NCBI RefSeq assembly: GCF_000282975.1
Contig: NZ_ALJC01000115.1
Span: 16,093-80,092, forward strand
DNA: 64,000 nucleotides
Direction of reading: 5' to 3'
Source of the DNA: Pseudomonas psychrophila HA-4
GTDB lineage: Bacteria > Pseudomonadota > Gammaproteobacteria > Pseudomonadales > Pseudomonadaceae
The notes beneath the pieces were generated by a model that was not told where the DNA came from, did not search any database, and saw nothing but the letters and a program-made list of their open reading frames with translations. This document shows positions 27,483-35,569 of the stretch, piece after piece (position 1 is the stretch's first letter; the number at the start of each line of letters is the position of its first letter). Made by a program: the position numbers and the translations under genes.

Positions 27483-28121
27483 ATGAGCACTGAACACGAT
27501 ACCGGGCCTCAGCTCAACAGCACCGAGATCCGCATCCTCGGTTCCTTGATCGAGAAGCAAGCCACCCATCCTGAAACCTATCCGCTGACACTTAATGCAC
27601 TGGTGCTGGCCTGCAATCAGAAAACCAGCCGCGAGCCGGTTATGAACCTCACCCAGGGTCAGGTCGGCCAAAGCCTGCGCGCCCTCGAAGGGCGTGGCTT
27701 TACCCGATTGGTCATGGGCAGTCGCGCTGATCGCTGGGAACACAAGGTCGACAAGGCTCTGGAGTTAGTGCCTGCACAGGTAGTGCTGTTGGGGTTGTTG
27801 TTTCTACGCGGCCCGCAAACCTTGAGCGAACTACTGACCCGCAGCAGCCGCATGCATGGTTTTGAAGACACGGAGCAAGTCCAGCATCAGCTCGAACGTC
27901 TGATTGCCCGCAATTTGGCGTTGTTAATACCGCGTCAGTCCGGCCAGCGTGAGGATCGCTACACCCACGCCCTGGGCGACCCAGCAGATATCGACGCGAT
28001 CATGGCGGCCCGCCAGAACCCAAGCGAACGCAGCAGTGCGCCTGGGGTATCGCTAGAACGCTTTGAAGCGCTGGAGGCGCGTATCGCAGCCCTCGAAGCT
28101 CGCCTGGCGGAACTCGAATAA
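27483..28121 (+). CDS. yceH: YceH family protein (DUF480)
   Basis: The 212-residue protein consists of two winged-helix domains (starting LNSTEIRILGSLIEKQATHPETYPLTLNAL and around LRGPQTLSELLTRSSRMHGFED) and a short C-terminal coiled coil (ALEARIAALEARLAELE). This is the YceH/DUF480 architecture, of unknown function. The ATG at 27483 has AAGGAAAG upstream; a GTG one codon before it is less likely. Confidence 0.9.
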   Translation: MSTEHDTGPQLNSTEIRILGSLIEKQATHPETYPLTLNALVLACNQKTSREPVMNLTQGQVGQSLRALEGRGFTRLVMGSRADRWEHKVDKALELVPAQVVLLGLLFLRGPQTLSELLTRSSRMHGFEDTEQVQHQLERLIARNLALLIPRQSGQREDRYTHALGDPADIDAIMAARQNPSERSSAPGVSLERFEALEARIAALEARLAELE

Positions 28122-28130
28122 GATACTGAA

Positions 28131-28152
28131 CAGGGCGAGCTCCCTCGCCCTG
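28131..28152. terminator. Hairpin between convergent yceH and shikimate-dehydrogenase-like gene
   Basis: CAGGGCGAG and CTCGCCCTG form a perfect nine-base stem with a four-base loop, placed between the two convergent stop codons. Confidence 0.65.
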
Positions 28153-28161
28153 CCCCCTTAC

Positions 28162-28980
28162 TCAACTGCGCGCAAACGCCACAGCAGCCTGGAACTGCTC
28201 AAGGGTCGGGCGGACACCGGTGTACAACACAAATTGCTCAAGCGCCTGAATCGCAATGACCTCAAGGCCCGTAATCACGCGCTTGCCTTGTGCTCTACCA
28301 CGAATAATCAGCGGGGTCTCGACTGGAATCGCCACCACATCGAAGAGAATCTCGGCGTGATCTATCGCCGCTTCTGAAAACGCCAGATCATCCGCCTCCG
28401 CCCCACCCGCCATGCCCACCGGCGTTACGTTGATCAGCATCTGCGGCCTGTGCTGCCCCAGTTCTGCTTGCCATTGATAGCCACAGCTTTGAGCCAGTGC
28501 CGAGCCCGTCGTCTCATTGCGCGCCACGATCAGACCGTTGCGATAACCGCCATCACGTAAGGCCGATGCAACTGCCTTGGCCATGCCGCCGCTGCCGAGT
28601 ACGGCAAACGTAGTGTCCGGGGCAACCTTGTGATCGCGCAGCAATTGCGCGATGGCGATGTAATCAGTGTTGTAAGCCTTAAGGTGGCCGTCAGTGTTGA
28701 CGATGGTGTTCATCGACGCGATAGCCTGCGCCGATGCGTCCAGTTCATCGACCAGCGCAATGCAGGCTTCTTTAAACGGCATCGACACCCCGCATCCGCG
28801 AATCCCCAGAGCCCGAATACCGGTCACGGCACCTGCAAGGTCCTTGCTAGCGAAGGCTTTGTAATAAAAATTCAGACCCAACTGTTCGTAGAGATGATTA
28901 TGAAAACGCAGTCCGAAATTTCCGGGTCTGCCTGACAGCGAGATACACAGGCGGGTGTCTTTATTCGGATTCATTTGCAT
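28162..28980 (-). CDS. Shikimate dehydrogenase-like NADP-binding protein (SdhL/HI0607 type)
   Basis: The 272-residue protein has the shikimate-binding half (CISLSGRPGNFGLRFHNHLYEQLGLNFYY and GCGVSMPFKEACIALVDE with the conserved Lys) and the NAD(P)-binding half (FAVLGSGGMAKAVASALRDGG). The missing YAVIG-type start and the S-L-S-G-R-P variant point to the shikimate dehydrogenase-like subgroup, which has weak shikimate activity, rather than to biosynthetic AroE. I prefer the ATG at 28980 (GGAG six bases before it) to that at 28986, which is too close to the ribosome site. Its true substrate is unknown. Confidence 0.82.
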   Translation of the reverse strand: MQMNPNKDTRLCISLSGRPGNFGLRFHNHLYEQLGLNFYYKAFASKDLAGAVTGIRALGIRGCGVSMPFKEACIALVDELDASAQAIASMNTIVNTDGHLKAYNTDYIAIAQLLRDHKVAPDTTFAVLGSGGMAKAVASALRDGGYRNGLIVARNETTGSALAQSCGYQWQAELGQHRPQMLINVTPVGMAGGAEADDLAFSEAAIDHAEILFDVVAIPVETPLIIRGRAQGKRVITGLEVIAIQALEQFVLYTGVRPTLEQFQAAVAFARS

Positions 28981-29209
28981 ACTCATCTCCTTGCAATGTG
29001 CTTTCGGATAAACGGATCAAGCCGCCACCGTAATTTGTTGGATCATCGCTCGACACGCCACGCTGAAACGTGTCAGCCCGCAGCAGACCTTACACAATAT
29101 TTACCGACACACTTTGCAATTTTTTCGAAAAAGGCGGTCTTAGTGTTATCCCCGCTATTTATGTGGCCTGGCGCAGGCCAAGACGTGGGGCTGAAATCAG
29201 AGGATTCTC

Positions 29210-29557
29210 ATGATGCTTACCTTCCCCAAAGTTGCTTTGCTTATCGGCGCACTGGCAGTCGCTGGACAGGCATCGGCCCATGGTGGCGGTTGGGGTGCTG
29301 GCCCGGCGATATTAGGCGCAGTGGTCGGTGCTACAGTTGTTGGTTCTATAGTCGCCAGCCAACAGCACCCGGCTTACGTTCAGCAACCCGTTTATGTGCA
29401 GCCTCAACCGGTATATGTACAAGCACCGCCTGTGTACTACCAGCCGCAGCCAGTGTACGTACAAACGCAAACCGTTTATGAACCTGCCTATTACGGGCGG
29501 CCACACCCGGTGTACTACGGTCCACCACGCGGTTATTACGGCCCGCCGCGTTGGTAA
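29210..29557 (+). CDS. Exported Pro/Tyr/Gln-rich repeat protein, 115 residues
   Basis: A signal peptide (LTFPKVALLIGALAVAGQASA) is followed by a glycine-rich hydrophobic segment that could span or insert in a membrane (AILGAVVGATVVGSIVA). A low-complexity tail follows, built from degenerate repeats of P-V-Y-V-Q-x-x (at least five copies) and P-x-Y-Y-G-P-P. GAGG lies six bases before the ATG. The repeats resemble those of small exported proteins in many Pseudomonas, whose function is unknown; roles in the cell envelope have been guessed only from composition. A loose hairpin (CCGGCAG/CTGCCGG) follows at 29574-29597. Confidence 0.8.
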   Translation: MMLTFPKVALLIGALAVAGQASAHGGGWGAGPAILGAVVGATVVGSIVASQQHPAYVQQPVYVQPQPVYVQAPPVYYQPQPVYVQTQTVYEPAYYGRPHPVYYGPPRGYYGPPRW

Positions 29558-29732
29558 TCACTGCTCCTCGGCACCGGCAGGCTTGTAAAGCTGCCGGCAG
29601 GTCTAATTATTAAAGGTTGCGAATGTCACGGCCAATACACAGTATTGACTCAAACTACGGCATCACCCATGCACGAATATTTGGCGATCTGACCGTCACC
29701 ATTGGCACGTTATAAAAATAAGGACGCCCTGT

Positions 29733-29927
29733 ATGCCGACACAAAACCCCCACCACACTGCAGGACTGTGCACGTCGAGCAAGGTTTACAACACGCTGAC
29801 CGAACTCAAACAGCTCGAAGGTCATCGCACGGCAAAGCTCGTTTCACTCTTGGCCCAGCACCTTGTCAACGAAGGCTTGTTGAGCGACCAGGAAGTGATG
29901 CACATGCTCGATCAAGTCGTCGATTGA
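29733..29927 (+). CDS. Small conserved-looking protein, 64 residues
   Basis: An ATG with AAGGA about ten bases upstream opens 64 codons. After a variable start the protein has helical segments (SSKVYNTLTELKQLEGHR, TAKLVSLLAQHLVNEGLLSD) and ends QEVMHMLDQVVD. The arrangement looks like a small helical protein typical of Pseudomonas genomes; I recall similar sequences but cannot name a function. It is on the plus strand between the repeat protein and another small gene. Confidence 0.65.
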   Translation: MPTQNPHHTAGLCTSSKVYNTLTELKQLEGHRTAKLVSLLAQHLVNEGLLSDQEVMHMLDQVVD

Positions 29928-30035
29928 GCAGTGCGCAAATAACCTCATCAGCATCAATGGCAACTATCAAGCGTAATGATTTTTTGCGCTGCGGCTCAGG
30001 CCGTAAGGTAGCCACATTGTTTGCAGGAGGCTCCT

Positions 30036-30230
30036 ATGCCCAAGGTCCATATCATGTCTGTTATCGGCAGCGCAGTTCCCGCCCCGCTTCGCGCAGACGG
30101 CCTGTTGGCGTGCTGGTACGTGGTCAGCGACGGCGTTCCCGTTAGCGGCCCTTTTACTTCTCGCGCCGCAGCCCAGCTCAAAGCCACCAACGAAATAGAT
30201 AAAACACCGCCACACTTAACACAACACTGA
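30036..30230 (+). CDS. Small hypothetical protein, 64 residues, overlapping azlD end
   Basis: An ATG at 30036, six bases after AGGAGG, opens 64 codons (start MPKVHIMSVIGSAVPAPLRA). The central part WYVVSDGVPVSGPFTSRAAAQ suggests a short beta-hairpin and helix. The 3' 53 bases overlap the end of azlD on the other strand, so the two are antisense there. The excellent ribosome site supports it. Function is unknown. Confidence 0.6.
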   Translation: MPKVHIMSVIGSAVPAPLRADGLLACWYVVSDGVPVSGPFTSRAAAQLKATNEIDKTPPHLTQH

Positions 30231-30492
30231 GCAAGACATTGCGGGTCCAGAGCATCAACCCTATCGCACACAGCCCTGCTAGCAGGTAGGGGTTGGCCAA
30301 GCTCAAATCGAGCGTGTGATCTTTGATAAAAATGATCGGCCCGCAAATCGCAGTCAACATGCCCGGCACCGCGAATCCCAGAAACTCCCGAACCCCGCGA
30401 TTCAGGCGAAGCGGCAAGCGCGGCTCTAGAAACAGGTAACGGTTGAAAAATAGAATCAGCGTCATCCCGCCAATGATCAGCCATATCATCAT
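30178..30492 (-). CDS. azlD: AzlD-family branched-chain amino acid exporter subunit
   Basis: The 104-residue protein has four membrane helices and the AzlD signature MIWLIIGGMTLILFFNRYLFLEPRLPL, then FLGFAVPGMLTAICGPIIF. AzlC and AzlD together form a two-component exporter of branched-chain amino acids and analogues. The start overlaps the azlC stop (ATGA), so the two are coupled. The last part is antisense to a small plus-strand gene. Confidence 0.88.
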   Translation of the reverse strand: MMIWLIIGGMTLILFFNRYLFLEPRLPLRLNRGVREFLGFAVPGMLTAICGPIIFIKDHTLDLSLANPYLLAGLCAIGLMLWTRNVLLSVVLSVAVFYLFRWWL

Positions 30493-31184
30493 GCGAAGTA
30501 TGCTCCTGCTCGTTTGCAAAGATACCCGGCCGCCATGCCTGCCAGCCCGGCCAGCACAATCGCCGACTCCCACTGCCAATAACTGAACAGCACCACGCTC
30601 AACAGCGAAACAGCCACGCAGATAACCGTTGGCTTATCGCGCACAATCGGCGTGATCAGTGCAATAAACGTCGCCGCAATCGAAAATTCCAGCCCCAGTT
30701 GATCCAGCCCCGGAATGCTCTTACCGACAATCACGCCCAAGCAAGTAAACAGGTTCCAGCCCACATACATGCACAGGCCGACGCCCAGCGCGTACCACCG
30801 GTTGAACGTTTGTTGGTCATAGGGGCTTACCAGCGCAAAGAACTCATCCGTCAGTAAGAAACCAAGTCCTAAGCGCCACTTAGGCTCCATAGGCGATACC
30901 AGCGGCCGCAAATGCATTGCATAAAGCAAATGCTGCGAGGTGAGCAGTAAGGTCGTCAGCAAAATAGACAGCGCACTGGCGCCGCCCTTGATCATGCCAA
31001 TGGCTACTAACTGGGCCGCACCGGCAAACACAAACAGCGACAGGCCCTGGCTTTGCATTGGAGTCAGCTGAGCATCAATCGCGGTCGACCCGGCCAGTAG
31101 CCCCCAAGGCGCGCACGCCAGCGTCAGTGGCAGGCAAGCAATCGCGCCACGTATAAAAGCGACGCGAGGAAGCAAAGTAGGCAT
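30489..31184 (-). CDS. azlC: AzlC-family branched-chain amino acid exporter, large subunit
   Basis: The 231-residue polytopic protein has the AzlC features: N-terminal CLPLTLACAPWGLLAGSTAI, the QSQGLSLFVFAGAAQLVAIGM segment, and the TSQHLLYAMHLRP and LLTDEFFALVSP motifs. The start at 31184 is an ATG with AGGA about nine bases before it. It overlaps azlD by four bases. It is divergent from dps. Confidence 0.88.
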   Translation of the reverse strand: MPTLLPRVAFIRGAIACLPLTLACAPWGLLAGSTAIDAQLTPMQSQGLSLFVFAGAAQLVAIGMIKGGASALSILLTTLLLTSQHLLYAMHLRPLVSPMEPKWRLGLGFLLTDEFFALVSPYDQQTFNRWYALGVGLCMYVGWNLFTCLGVIVGKSIPGLDQLGLEFSIAATFIALITPIVRDKPTVICVAVSLLSVVLFSYWQWESAIVLAGLAGMAAGYLCKRAGAYFA

Positions 31185-31307
31185 CAAAAAACATCCTGGC
31201 AGTAAACAGTGACAAAGAGTCGCAACTTGACCAGGGAATGTCTTGAACGATCTTGCTCTTCACCCAGTCGTAACCATTAGCCGCCTCTGTTGAGCGACTC
31301 GTCGGGT

Positions 31308-31336
31308 TTGACGGACCACAGAACGTGGTCTTTAGT
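31308..31336 (+). promoter_or_regulatory. Candidate dps promoter with palindrome in the spacer
   Basis: TTGACG (31308-31313) and TTTAGT (31331-31336) are separated by 17 bases, a fair sigma-70 arrangement, 55 bases upstream of dps. The spacer is almost filled by the perfect inverted repeat GACCAC-AGAAC-GTGGTC (31314-31330), a possible operator. Both are inferred from sequence alone. Confidence 0.4.
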
Positions 31337-31390
31337 CAGCCCCACAATTCATTCGTTTTAGCCCATTCACAGCCAACACGAGGAACGACC

Positions 31391-31909
31391 ATGAAAGATC
31401 TGAAATCCGCCAAGGAAAGCAGAAAGGCCGATCTGCGGACACCTTCGGCGCTGAGCGAAGAAGCTTGCATCAACATTGCTGCAGAAGTGAATGCACTGCT
31501 GGCAGACACCTTTGCCATCTACATCAAAACCAAGAATTTTCACTGGCACATGTCCGGCCCGCACTTTCGTGACTTCCACCTGCTGCTGGACGAGCAATCC
31601 GATCAGATTTTTGCCACCACCGACGCCATTGCCGAACGCGTGCGCAAGCTGGGGCGCACCACAATTCGTTCGATAGGCCACATCAAGAAACTGCAACGCC
31701 TGCTGGACAACGATGCTGACTTCGTGACCCCAGAAGACATGCTGGCAGAATTGCGAGAAGACAACATCCAATTGGCTGCCTACATGCGAACCACCCACGA
31801 CATGTGCTCTGAACTGGGCGACGTAGCGACCACCAGCCTACTGGAAAACTGGATTGACGAAGCTGAACGTCGCGTCTGGTTCCTGTTTGAGTCCTCGCGC
31901 AGCAAGTAA
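31391..31909 (+). CDS. dps: Dps-family DNA protection / ferritin-like protein
   Basis: The 172-residue protein is a full-length Dps: Lys/Arg-rich N-terminal tail for DNA binding, then the ferroxidase motif KTKNFHWHMSGPHFRDFHLLLDEQ (His, Asp and Glu ligands visible), IRSIGHIKKL and the C-terminal helix NWIDEAERRVWFLFES. Dps forms a 12-subunit shell that oxidises and stores iron and protects DNA during starvation and oxidative stress. GAGG lies seven bases before the ATG. It is monocistronic, likely controlled by the promoter at 31308. Confidence 0.92.
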   Translation: MKDLKSAKESRKADLRTPSALSEEACINIAAEVNALLADTFAIYIKTKNFHWHMSGPHFRDFHLLLDEQSDQIFATTDAIAERVRKLGRTTIRSIGHIKKLQRLLDNDADFVTPEDMLAELREDNIQLAAYMRTTHDMCSELGDVATTSLLENWIDEAERRVWFLFESSRSK

Positions 31910-32087
31910 ATCGAGCACGCTGTAGCCCCTGCAACAGGCGGCGATGGGACGCGCAGCATCTCTAAAGCCGACAGTCCTTAGATCGTCATCGCAGTCTGCA
32001 GCAGTGGTCACAGAATGATGAATTTTGTTTCACCGTCATTACAGACTGCGACTTGTATATTAGCCCTGCTCTTTCAATGAACCCTTT

Positions 32088-32117
32088 GCCCGCACTCTCC
32101 CCCGCGGGCTTTTTTTC
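32088..32117 (+). terminator. Strong plus-strand terminator downstream of dps
   Basis: GCCCGC and GCGGGC form a stem around an eleven-base loop, followed by eight T residues. It lies 180 bases after the dps stop codon, so dps has a long 3' untranslated region or a separate short transcript ends here. Confidence 0.75.
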
Positions 32118-32122
32118 GCCCA

Positions 32123-33064
32123 TCAAACGCCTTGCTTAAATACCAGAGCTTTCAAACCGCACTCAGCATCAGCGTCCGGGAACTCCGGCGGGTTATCCAG
32201 TCGCTGCTCAAAACGCAGGCTCGGGGCATCGAGGGTCACGCCATCAATCAGAAAATCCGCCCCCAGCGACGGATCATTCATGCACGCGAGTACCGTGCCG
32301 TTCTCACTGAGCAGCTCGGGCAAGCGGCGTACCACACGCTGGTAATCCTTGGTCAGCAAAAAGCTGCCCTTCTGGAAGGAAGGCGGATCGATGATAACCA
32401 TGTCGTAAGGCCCCATGCTCTTAACCTTGCCCCACGACTTGAACAACTCATGCCCGAGAAAGCTCACTTTGCTCATGTCATGCCCGTTCAGCCGGTGGTT
32501 ATCCCGGCCACGGCTCAACGCCGCCCGTGACATATCGAGGTTGACCACGTGCTGCGCACCGCCTTCAATGGCGGCAACCGAAAAGCCGCAGGTGTAGGCA
32601 AACAAATTCAAGATCCGCTTGCCCTCGGCATTGGCTCGCACCCAGTCACGGCCGTAGCGCATGTCGAGAAACAGGCCGTTGTTCTGTTTGCGGCCTAAGT
32701 CGACTTGATAGCGCAACCCGCCCTCGGTGAGGGTCCACTCATCAATCACCTCACCGACCAGCCACTCGGTATCACTTTGCAACGTATAGCGATGTTGCAA
32801 CACCAGGGTGTGTGCTCCACTGGCTTGCCACACCGGCGACTGCGCGAGATTGAGCAGCAACTGCTTCAGCGCTTCAAGCTGCGAGGGCTCTGGCTCTTTG
32901 AACAACGAAACCAGGACCACGCCCTGTAGCCAGTCCACCGTCAACTGCTCCAGGCCCGGCCAACAGCGCCCTCGCCCATGGAAAATACGCCGGGTTTCAC
33001 TGGGCGCAGTCTCCAAGGCCGTTAATAAGTGCAGATTCAGGGTGGTTAACGCTTCAGGGTTCAT
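32123..33064 (-). CDS. Class I SAM-dependent rRNA-type methyltransferase (RlmI/RlmK-like)
   Basis: From the ATG at 33064 the product has 313 residues. After an N-terminal domain it has the central strand KQNNGLFLDMRYGRDWVR of the RlmI/RlmK group, then motif I NLFAYTCGFSVAAIEGGA, NLDMSRAALSRGRDNHRLNG and the catalytic/target motif IIDPPSFQKGSF. Enzymes of this group methylate bases of 23S rRNA. It lacks the PUA domain of RlmI, so the exact target base is open. The gene is convergent with dps. Confidence 0.82.
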   Translation of the reverse strand: MNPEALTTLNLHLLTALETAPSETRRIFHGRGRCWPGLEQLTVDWLQGVVLVSLFKEPEPSQLEALKQLLLNLAQSPVWQASGAHTLVLQHRYTLQSDTEWLVGEVIDEWTLTEGGLRYQVDLGRKQNNGLFLDMRYGRDWVRANAEGKRILNLFAYTCGFSVAAIEGGAQHVVNLDMSRAALSRGRDNHRLNGHDMSKVSFLGHELFKSWGKVKSMGPYDMVIIDPPSFQKGSFLLTKDYQRVVRRLPELLSENGTVLACMNDPSLGADFLIDGVTLDAPSLRFEQRLDNPPEFPDADAECGLKALVFKQGV

Positions 33065-33612
33065 CGGGCTGGCCGGTAATTTCAAGGACCGGCATTTTAC
33101 ACAATTGCAGAGACCCACCTAACAGCACACAGCAGCGGCCTGACGGTTTCAAATGACCCAAGCGCAAAGCCCATCTGCAAGGCTTAATGGCATTGCGCAA
33201 TGTGTTTGAGAGGCCAAAATGCCGATAGATATAAAGCTGAGGGGACTTGCTGCACTATTGACCAGAGTCATAGACCGTTCAGGCCACCTCCATTCAACTG
33301 CTATCAAACCCTTGAGATAGACACCTCACGGGCGCTTTACGTCGCACTGAAACAGCAAGATTTGTTCAGCCAGCAAACAGCATTGCGCTGCTAGGCTGGT
33401 GCGTTGCATGCTTCATTGGCAGGGGAACCTGCAGCGCTCAAGCCCAAAAGGACAAAAAAACCGCTCATCACCTATAGCGCGAAATATCTCAGCTAAACCC
33501 ATGCTAAATCAGGCATTTTTGACGTTATTAATCCATACTCAAAAAATGTAACGTTATATGTATGCGAACGGTTACAGCCAGGCATTCCCTAACCTCCATT
33601 GAGTCAATCTGC
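33065..33612. other. Spacer between methyltransferase and pbpG
   Basis: Almost 550 bases. The only possible gene is a 33-codon frame at 33219-33320 (starting MPIDIKLRGLAAL) with GAGG five bases upstream; its short length and the lack of any recognisable feature make it doubtful. The rest is AT-rich toward pbpG and probably holds its promoter. Confidence 0.35.
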
Positions 33613-34551
33613 GTGAAAATTCATCTTTCGATTTTGAGCCTATTTTTAGTTCTCACAGGCACAGCCGCTCCCTCAATCGCCGCAGCGACTGAAAGCACTT
33701 CGTCCCCACGGGACAGCTCCAAATTGCACATTGCTTCGGGCAGTGCACTGTTGATCGACCTGCAAACCAATAAAGTCATTTACGCCAGCAACCCGGACGT
33801 GATCGTACCTATCGCTTCAGTTTCCAAGCTGATGACCGCGATGGTAGTACTGGACGCCAAGCAATCGATGGACGAGTACATCTCGGTCAATATCAGCGAC
33901 ACCCCGGAAATGAAGGGTGTGTTTTCACGTGTAAAACTCGGCAGCGAGCTGTCGCGTCACGAAATGATGCTGATCACCCTCATGTCATCGGAAAACCGCG
34001 CTGCGGCCAGCCTGGCGCACCACTATCCAGGCGGCTATGTAAAGTTTATTGCAGCAATGAATGCCAAGGCCAAGAGCTTGGGCATGATGAATACGCATTA
34101 TGTTGAGCCGACCGGGCTGTCGCCTCGCAACGTCTCTACCGCACGCGACTTGAGCAAACTGCTGGCCGCCACCCGCCACTACCCGATGCTCAGCCAGTTG
34201 AGCACCACCAAAGAAAAATCCGTCACATTCCGTAAACCCAACTACACACTGGGCTTCCATAACACCGACCACTTGGTCAACAAAGACAAATGGAACATCA
34301 AAATTACCAAAACCGGCTTCACCAATCAGGCCGGCCACTGCTTGGTACTGGTGACCGAAATGGGCAATCGCCCTGTATCGCTGGTCATTCTGGATGCGTT
34401 CGGCAAATACACCCACTTTGCAGATGCAGGACGGATCCGCAACTGGGTTGAAACCGGCAAGACCGGCAGCGTGCCTGACGTAGCCCTGCGCTACAAAGCG
34501 GACAAAAACCTGCAACATCGCCAGGGCAATGTGGCTCAAGCCGCAAAGTAA
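33613..34551 (+). CDS. pbpG: D-alanyl-D-alanine endopeptidase, penicillin-binding protein 7/8 (PbpG)
   Basis: The periplasmic serine peptidase has a signal peptide (IHLSILSLFLVLTGTAAPSIAA), the SxxK motif SVSKLMT, the SxN motif SSENRA and the KTG motif ITKTGF, in normal spacing. PBP7/8 cleaves cross-links in peptidoglycan. I place the start at the GTG at 33613, since the following residues form a standard signal peptide; an ATG 51 bases upstream (33562) would add 17 residues before it. Neither has a strong ribosome site. A hairpin (CAGGCCCG/CGGGCCTG, 34563-34584) follows. Confidence 0.87.
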   Translation: MKIHLSILSLFLVLTGTAAPSIAAATESTSSPRDSSKLHIASGSALLIDLQTNKVIYASNPDVIVPIASVSKLMTAMVVLDAKQSMDEYISVNISDTPEMKGVFSRVKLGSELSRHEMMLITLMSSENRAAASLAHHYPGGYVKFIAAMNAKAKSLGMMNTHYVEPTGLSPRNVSTARDLSKLLAATRHYPMLSQLSTTKEKSVTFRKPNYTLGFHNTDHLVNKDKWNIKITKTGFTNQAGHCLVLVTEMGNRPVSLVILDAFGKYTHFADAGRIRNWVETGKTGSVPDVALRYKADKNLQHRQGNVAQAAK

Positions 34552-34562
34552 TCCTTGAGACT

Positions 34563-34584
34563 CAGGCCCGTCATGCCGGGCCTG
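34563..34584 (+). terminator. Hairpin after pbpG
   Basis: Perfect eight-base stem with six-base loop, 11 bases after the stop codon. No T run, so its strength as a terminator is uncertain. Confidence 0.45.
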
Positions 34585-34717
34585 GCTTAACGTATCTCAA
34601 GTGTTTATTTATGCCTGCGCATGGCCCAGTCAGCAGCGCGACGCTGGCCTGCAATCGGGATGTGCTTTATTGGCTGCTATTTGGGCTTGAGCGCGCCAAT
34701 ACTCGTTAATAACAGGC

Positions 34718-34769
34718 GAAAAAAAAGCAGGCACTTGCTCCGGGGAGAGAGTCGGAAGCAAATGCCTGC
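34718..34769 (-). terminator. Terminator of the 42-residue protein gene
   Basis: On the minus strand GCAGGCATTTGCT pairs with AGCAAGTGCCTGC (one G-T style mismatch) and is followed by nine T residues, ten bases after the stop codon of the small gene. Confidence 0.75.
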
Positions 34770-34779
34770 GTGCTGCTCT

Positions 34780-34908
34780 TTAACGCTTGGGTGCAGGCTT
34801 TGGCGTTTTTTTGATGGTTTCGACGGTGGTTTCTTTCGGACGACGCTTAGCCTCATCCAACGGAATAAAAAGACCTGTTTCTGAATCACGTGCGCGTTTG
34901 TTTTTCAT
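34780..34908 (-). CDS. Small basic protein, 42 residues
   Basis: An ATG at 34908, with GGAACG about seven bases upstream, opens a 42-codon gene closed by TAA and followed closely by a strong terminator. The product is strongly basic and hydrophilic (MKNKRARDSETGLFIPLDE, then repeated Lys/Thr/Pro ending in PKPAPKR). No domain is recognised. Small size, high charge and proximity of the terminator suggest a genuine short gene, possibly nucleic-acid or ribosome associated; that role is a guess. A plus-strand and a second minus-strand open frame over the same bases look spurious. Confidence 0.65.
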   Translation of the reverse strand: MKNKRARDSETGLFIPLDEAKRRPKETTVETIKKTPKPAPKR

Positions 34909-35031
34909 CTTACGTTCCAGTGAAAGACCCTCCAATGAGGTCAGTCCCTGCAGACTAGTCGACGTTAGACTTCCTCTCGCGCCATAGAAACACGTGCTTG
35001 CAGATCTATTTAATTACCCCTCTCCCTCTAA

Positions 35032-35062
35032 CAAGAACCCCGCCTAAAAGACGGGGTTCTTG
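35032..35062. terminator. Hairpin downstream of hsp20
   Basis: CAAGAACCCCG and CGGGGTTCTTG form a perfect 11-base stem with a nine-base loop, 17 bases after the hsp20 stop. Confidence 0.7.
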
Positions 35063-35079
35063 ACTCGCACAGACTTACA

Positions 35080-35562
35080 TCAGTTTTGCAGAGCAGTCTG
35101 TGGATCCCCATTGATCGGGATACGCTTGGCTTTGGCCTCTTCTGGCACCACCCGCTGCAGGTCGATGCTCAGCAAGCCATTGCTCAAGTTCGCGCCTTTG
35201 ATCTCGATGTGATCATCGAGACGGAACGACAGTTTAAATGCCCGCTGCGCGATGCCTTGATGCAAGTAAGTCACGCCTGATGCACTTTTCTCAGTGCCGC
35301 TCTCGGTGTTGTCACCGAAGGTTTCACGTTTGCTACCACTGACGCTCAAAACGCCTTTTTCCACTTGCAGGTCTAGATCTTCCTGAGTGAAACCTGCCGC
35401 CGCGATCACGATGCGATAGCTGTCTTCACCGTACTTCTCGACGTTGTAAGGCGGATAGCTGCTGCCTGGCTCATTGCGCAGCGCGGTCTCAAACAAATCA
35501 CTAAAACGGTCAAAGCCGACAGAATTACGGAACAGTGGCGCCATCGAAAATGCGTTGCTCAT
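35080..35562 (-). CDS. Small heat-shock protein of the Hsp20/IbpA family
   Basis: From the ATG at 35562 (GGAGG eight bases upstream) the product has 160 residues. It holds the alpha-crystallin domain at about residues 35-130, beginning PPYNVEKYGEDSYRIVIAAAGF and containing the L-x-V-x-G-like LSVSG; the end carries the conserved I-P-I (KRIPING). It holds unfolded proteins for refolding by DnaK/ClpB. Upstream there is a sigma-32 type promoter and an RNA thermometer-like hairpin, so it should be induced by heat. The fit to IbpA is good. Confidence 0.92.
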   Translation of the reverse strand: MSNAFSMAPLFRNSVGFDRFSDLFETALRNEPGSSYPPYNVEKYGEDSYRIVIAAAGFTQEDLDLQVEKGVLSVSGSKRETFGDNTESGTEKSASGVTYLHQGIAQRAFKLSFRLDDHIEIKGANLSNGLLSIDLQRVVPEEAKAKRIPINGDPQTALQN

Positions 35563-35569
35563 AATTAAG

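Noticed and set aside
28162..28980. Biosynthetic shikimate dehydrogenase aroE
   Set aside because: The start and shikimate-binding motif are of the shikimate-dehydrogenase-like subgroup; canonical aroE is expected elsewhere.
33219..33320. 33-codon frame with a fair ribosome site
   Set aside because: Too short to support without conservation; mentioned only in the description of the spacer.
34677..34889. 70-codon minus-strand frame overlapping the 42-residue gene
   Set aside because: It runs through the strong terminator hairpin and lacks a ribosome site; the other frame with a terminator after its stop is the better call.
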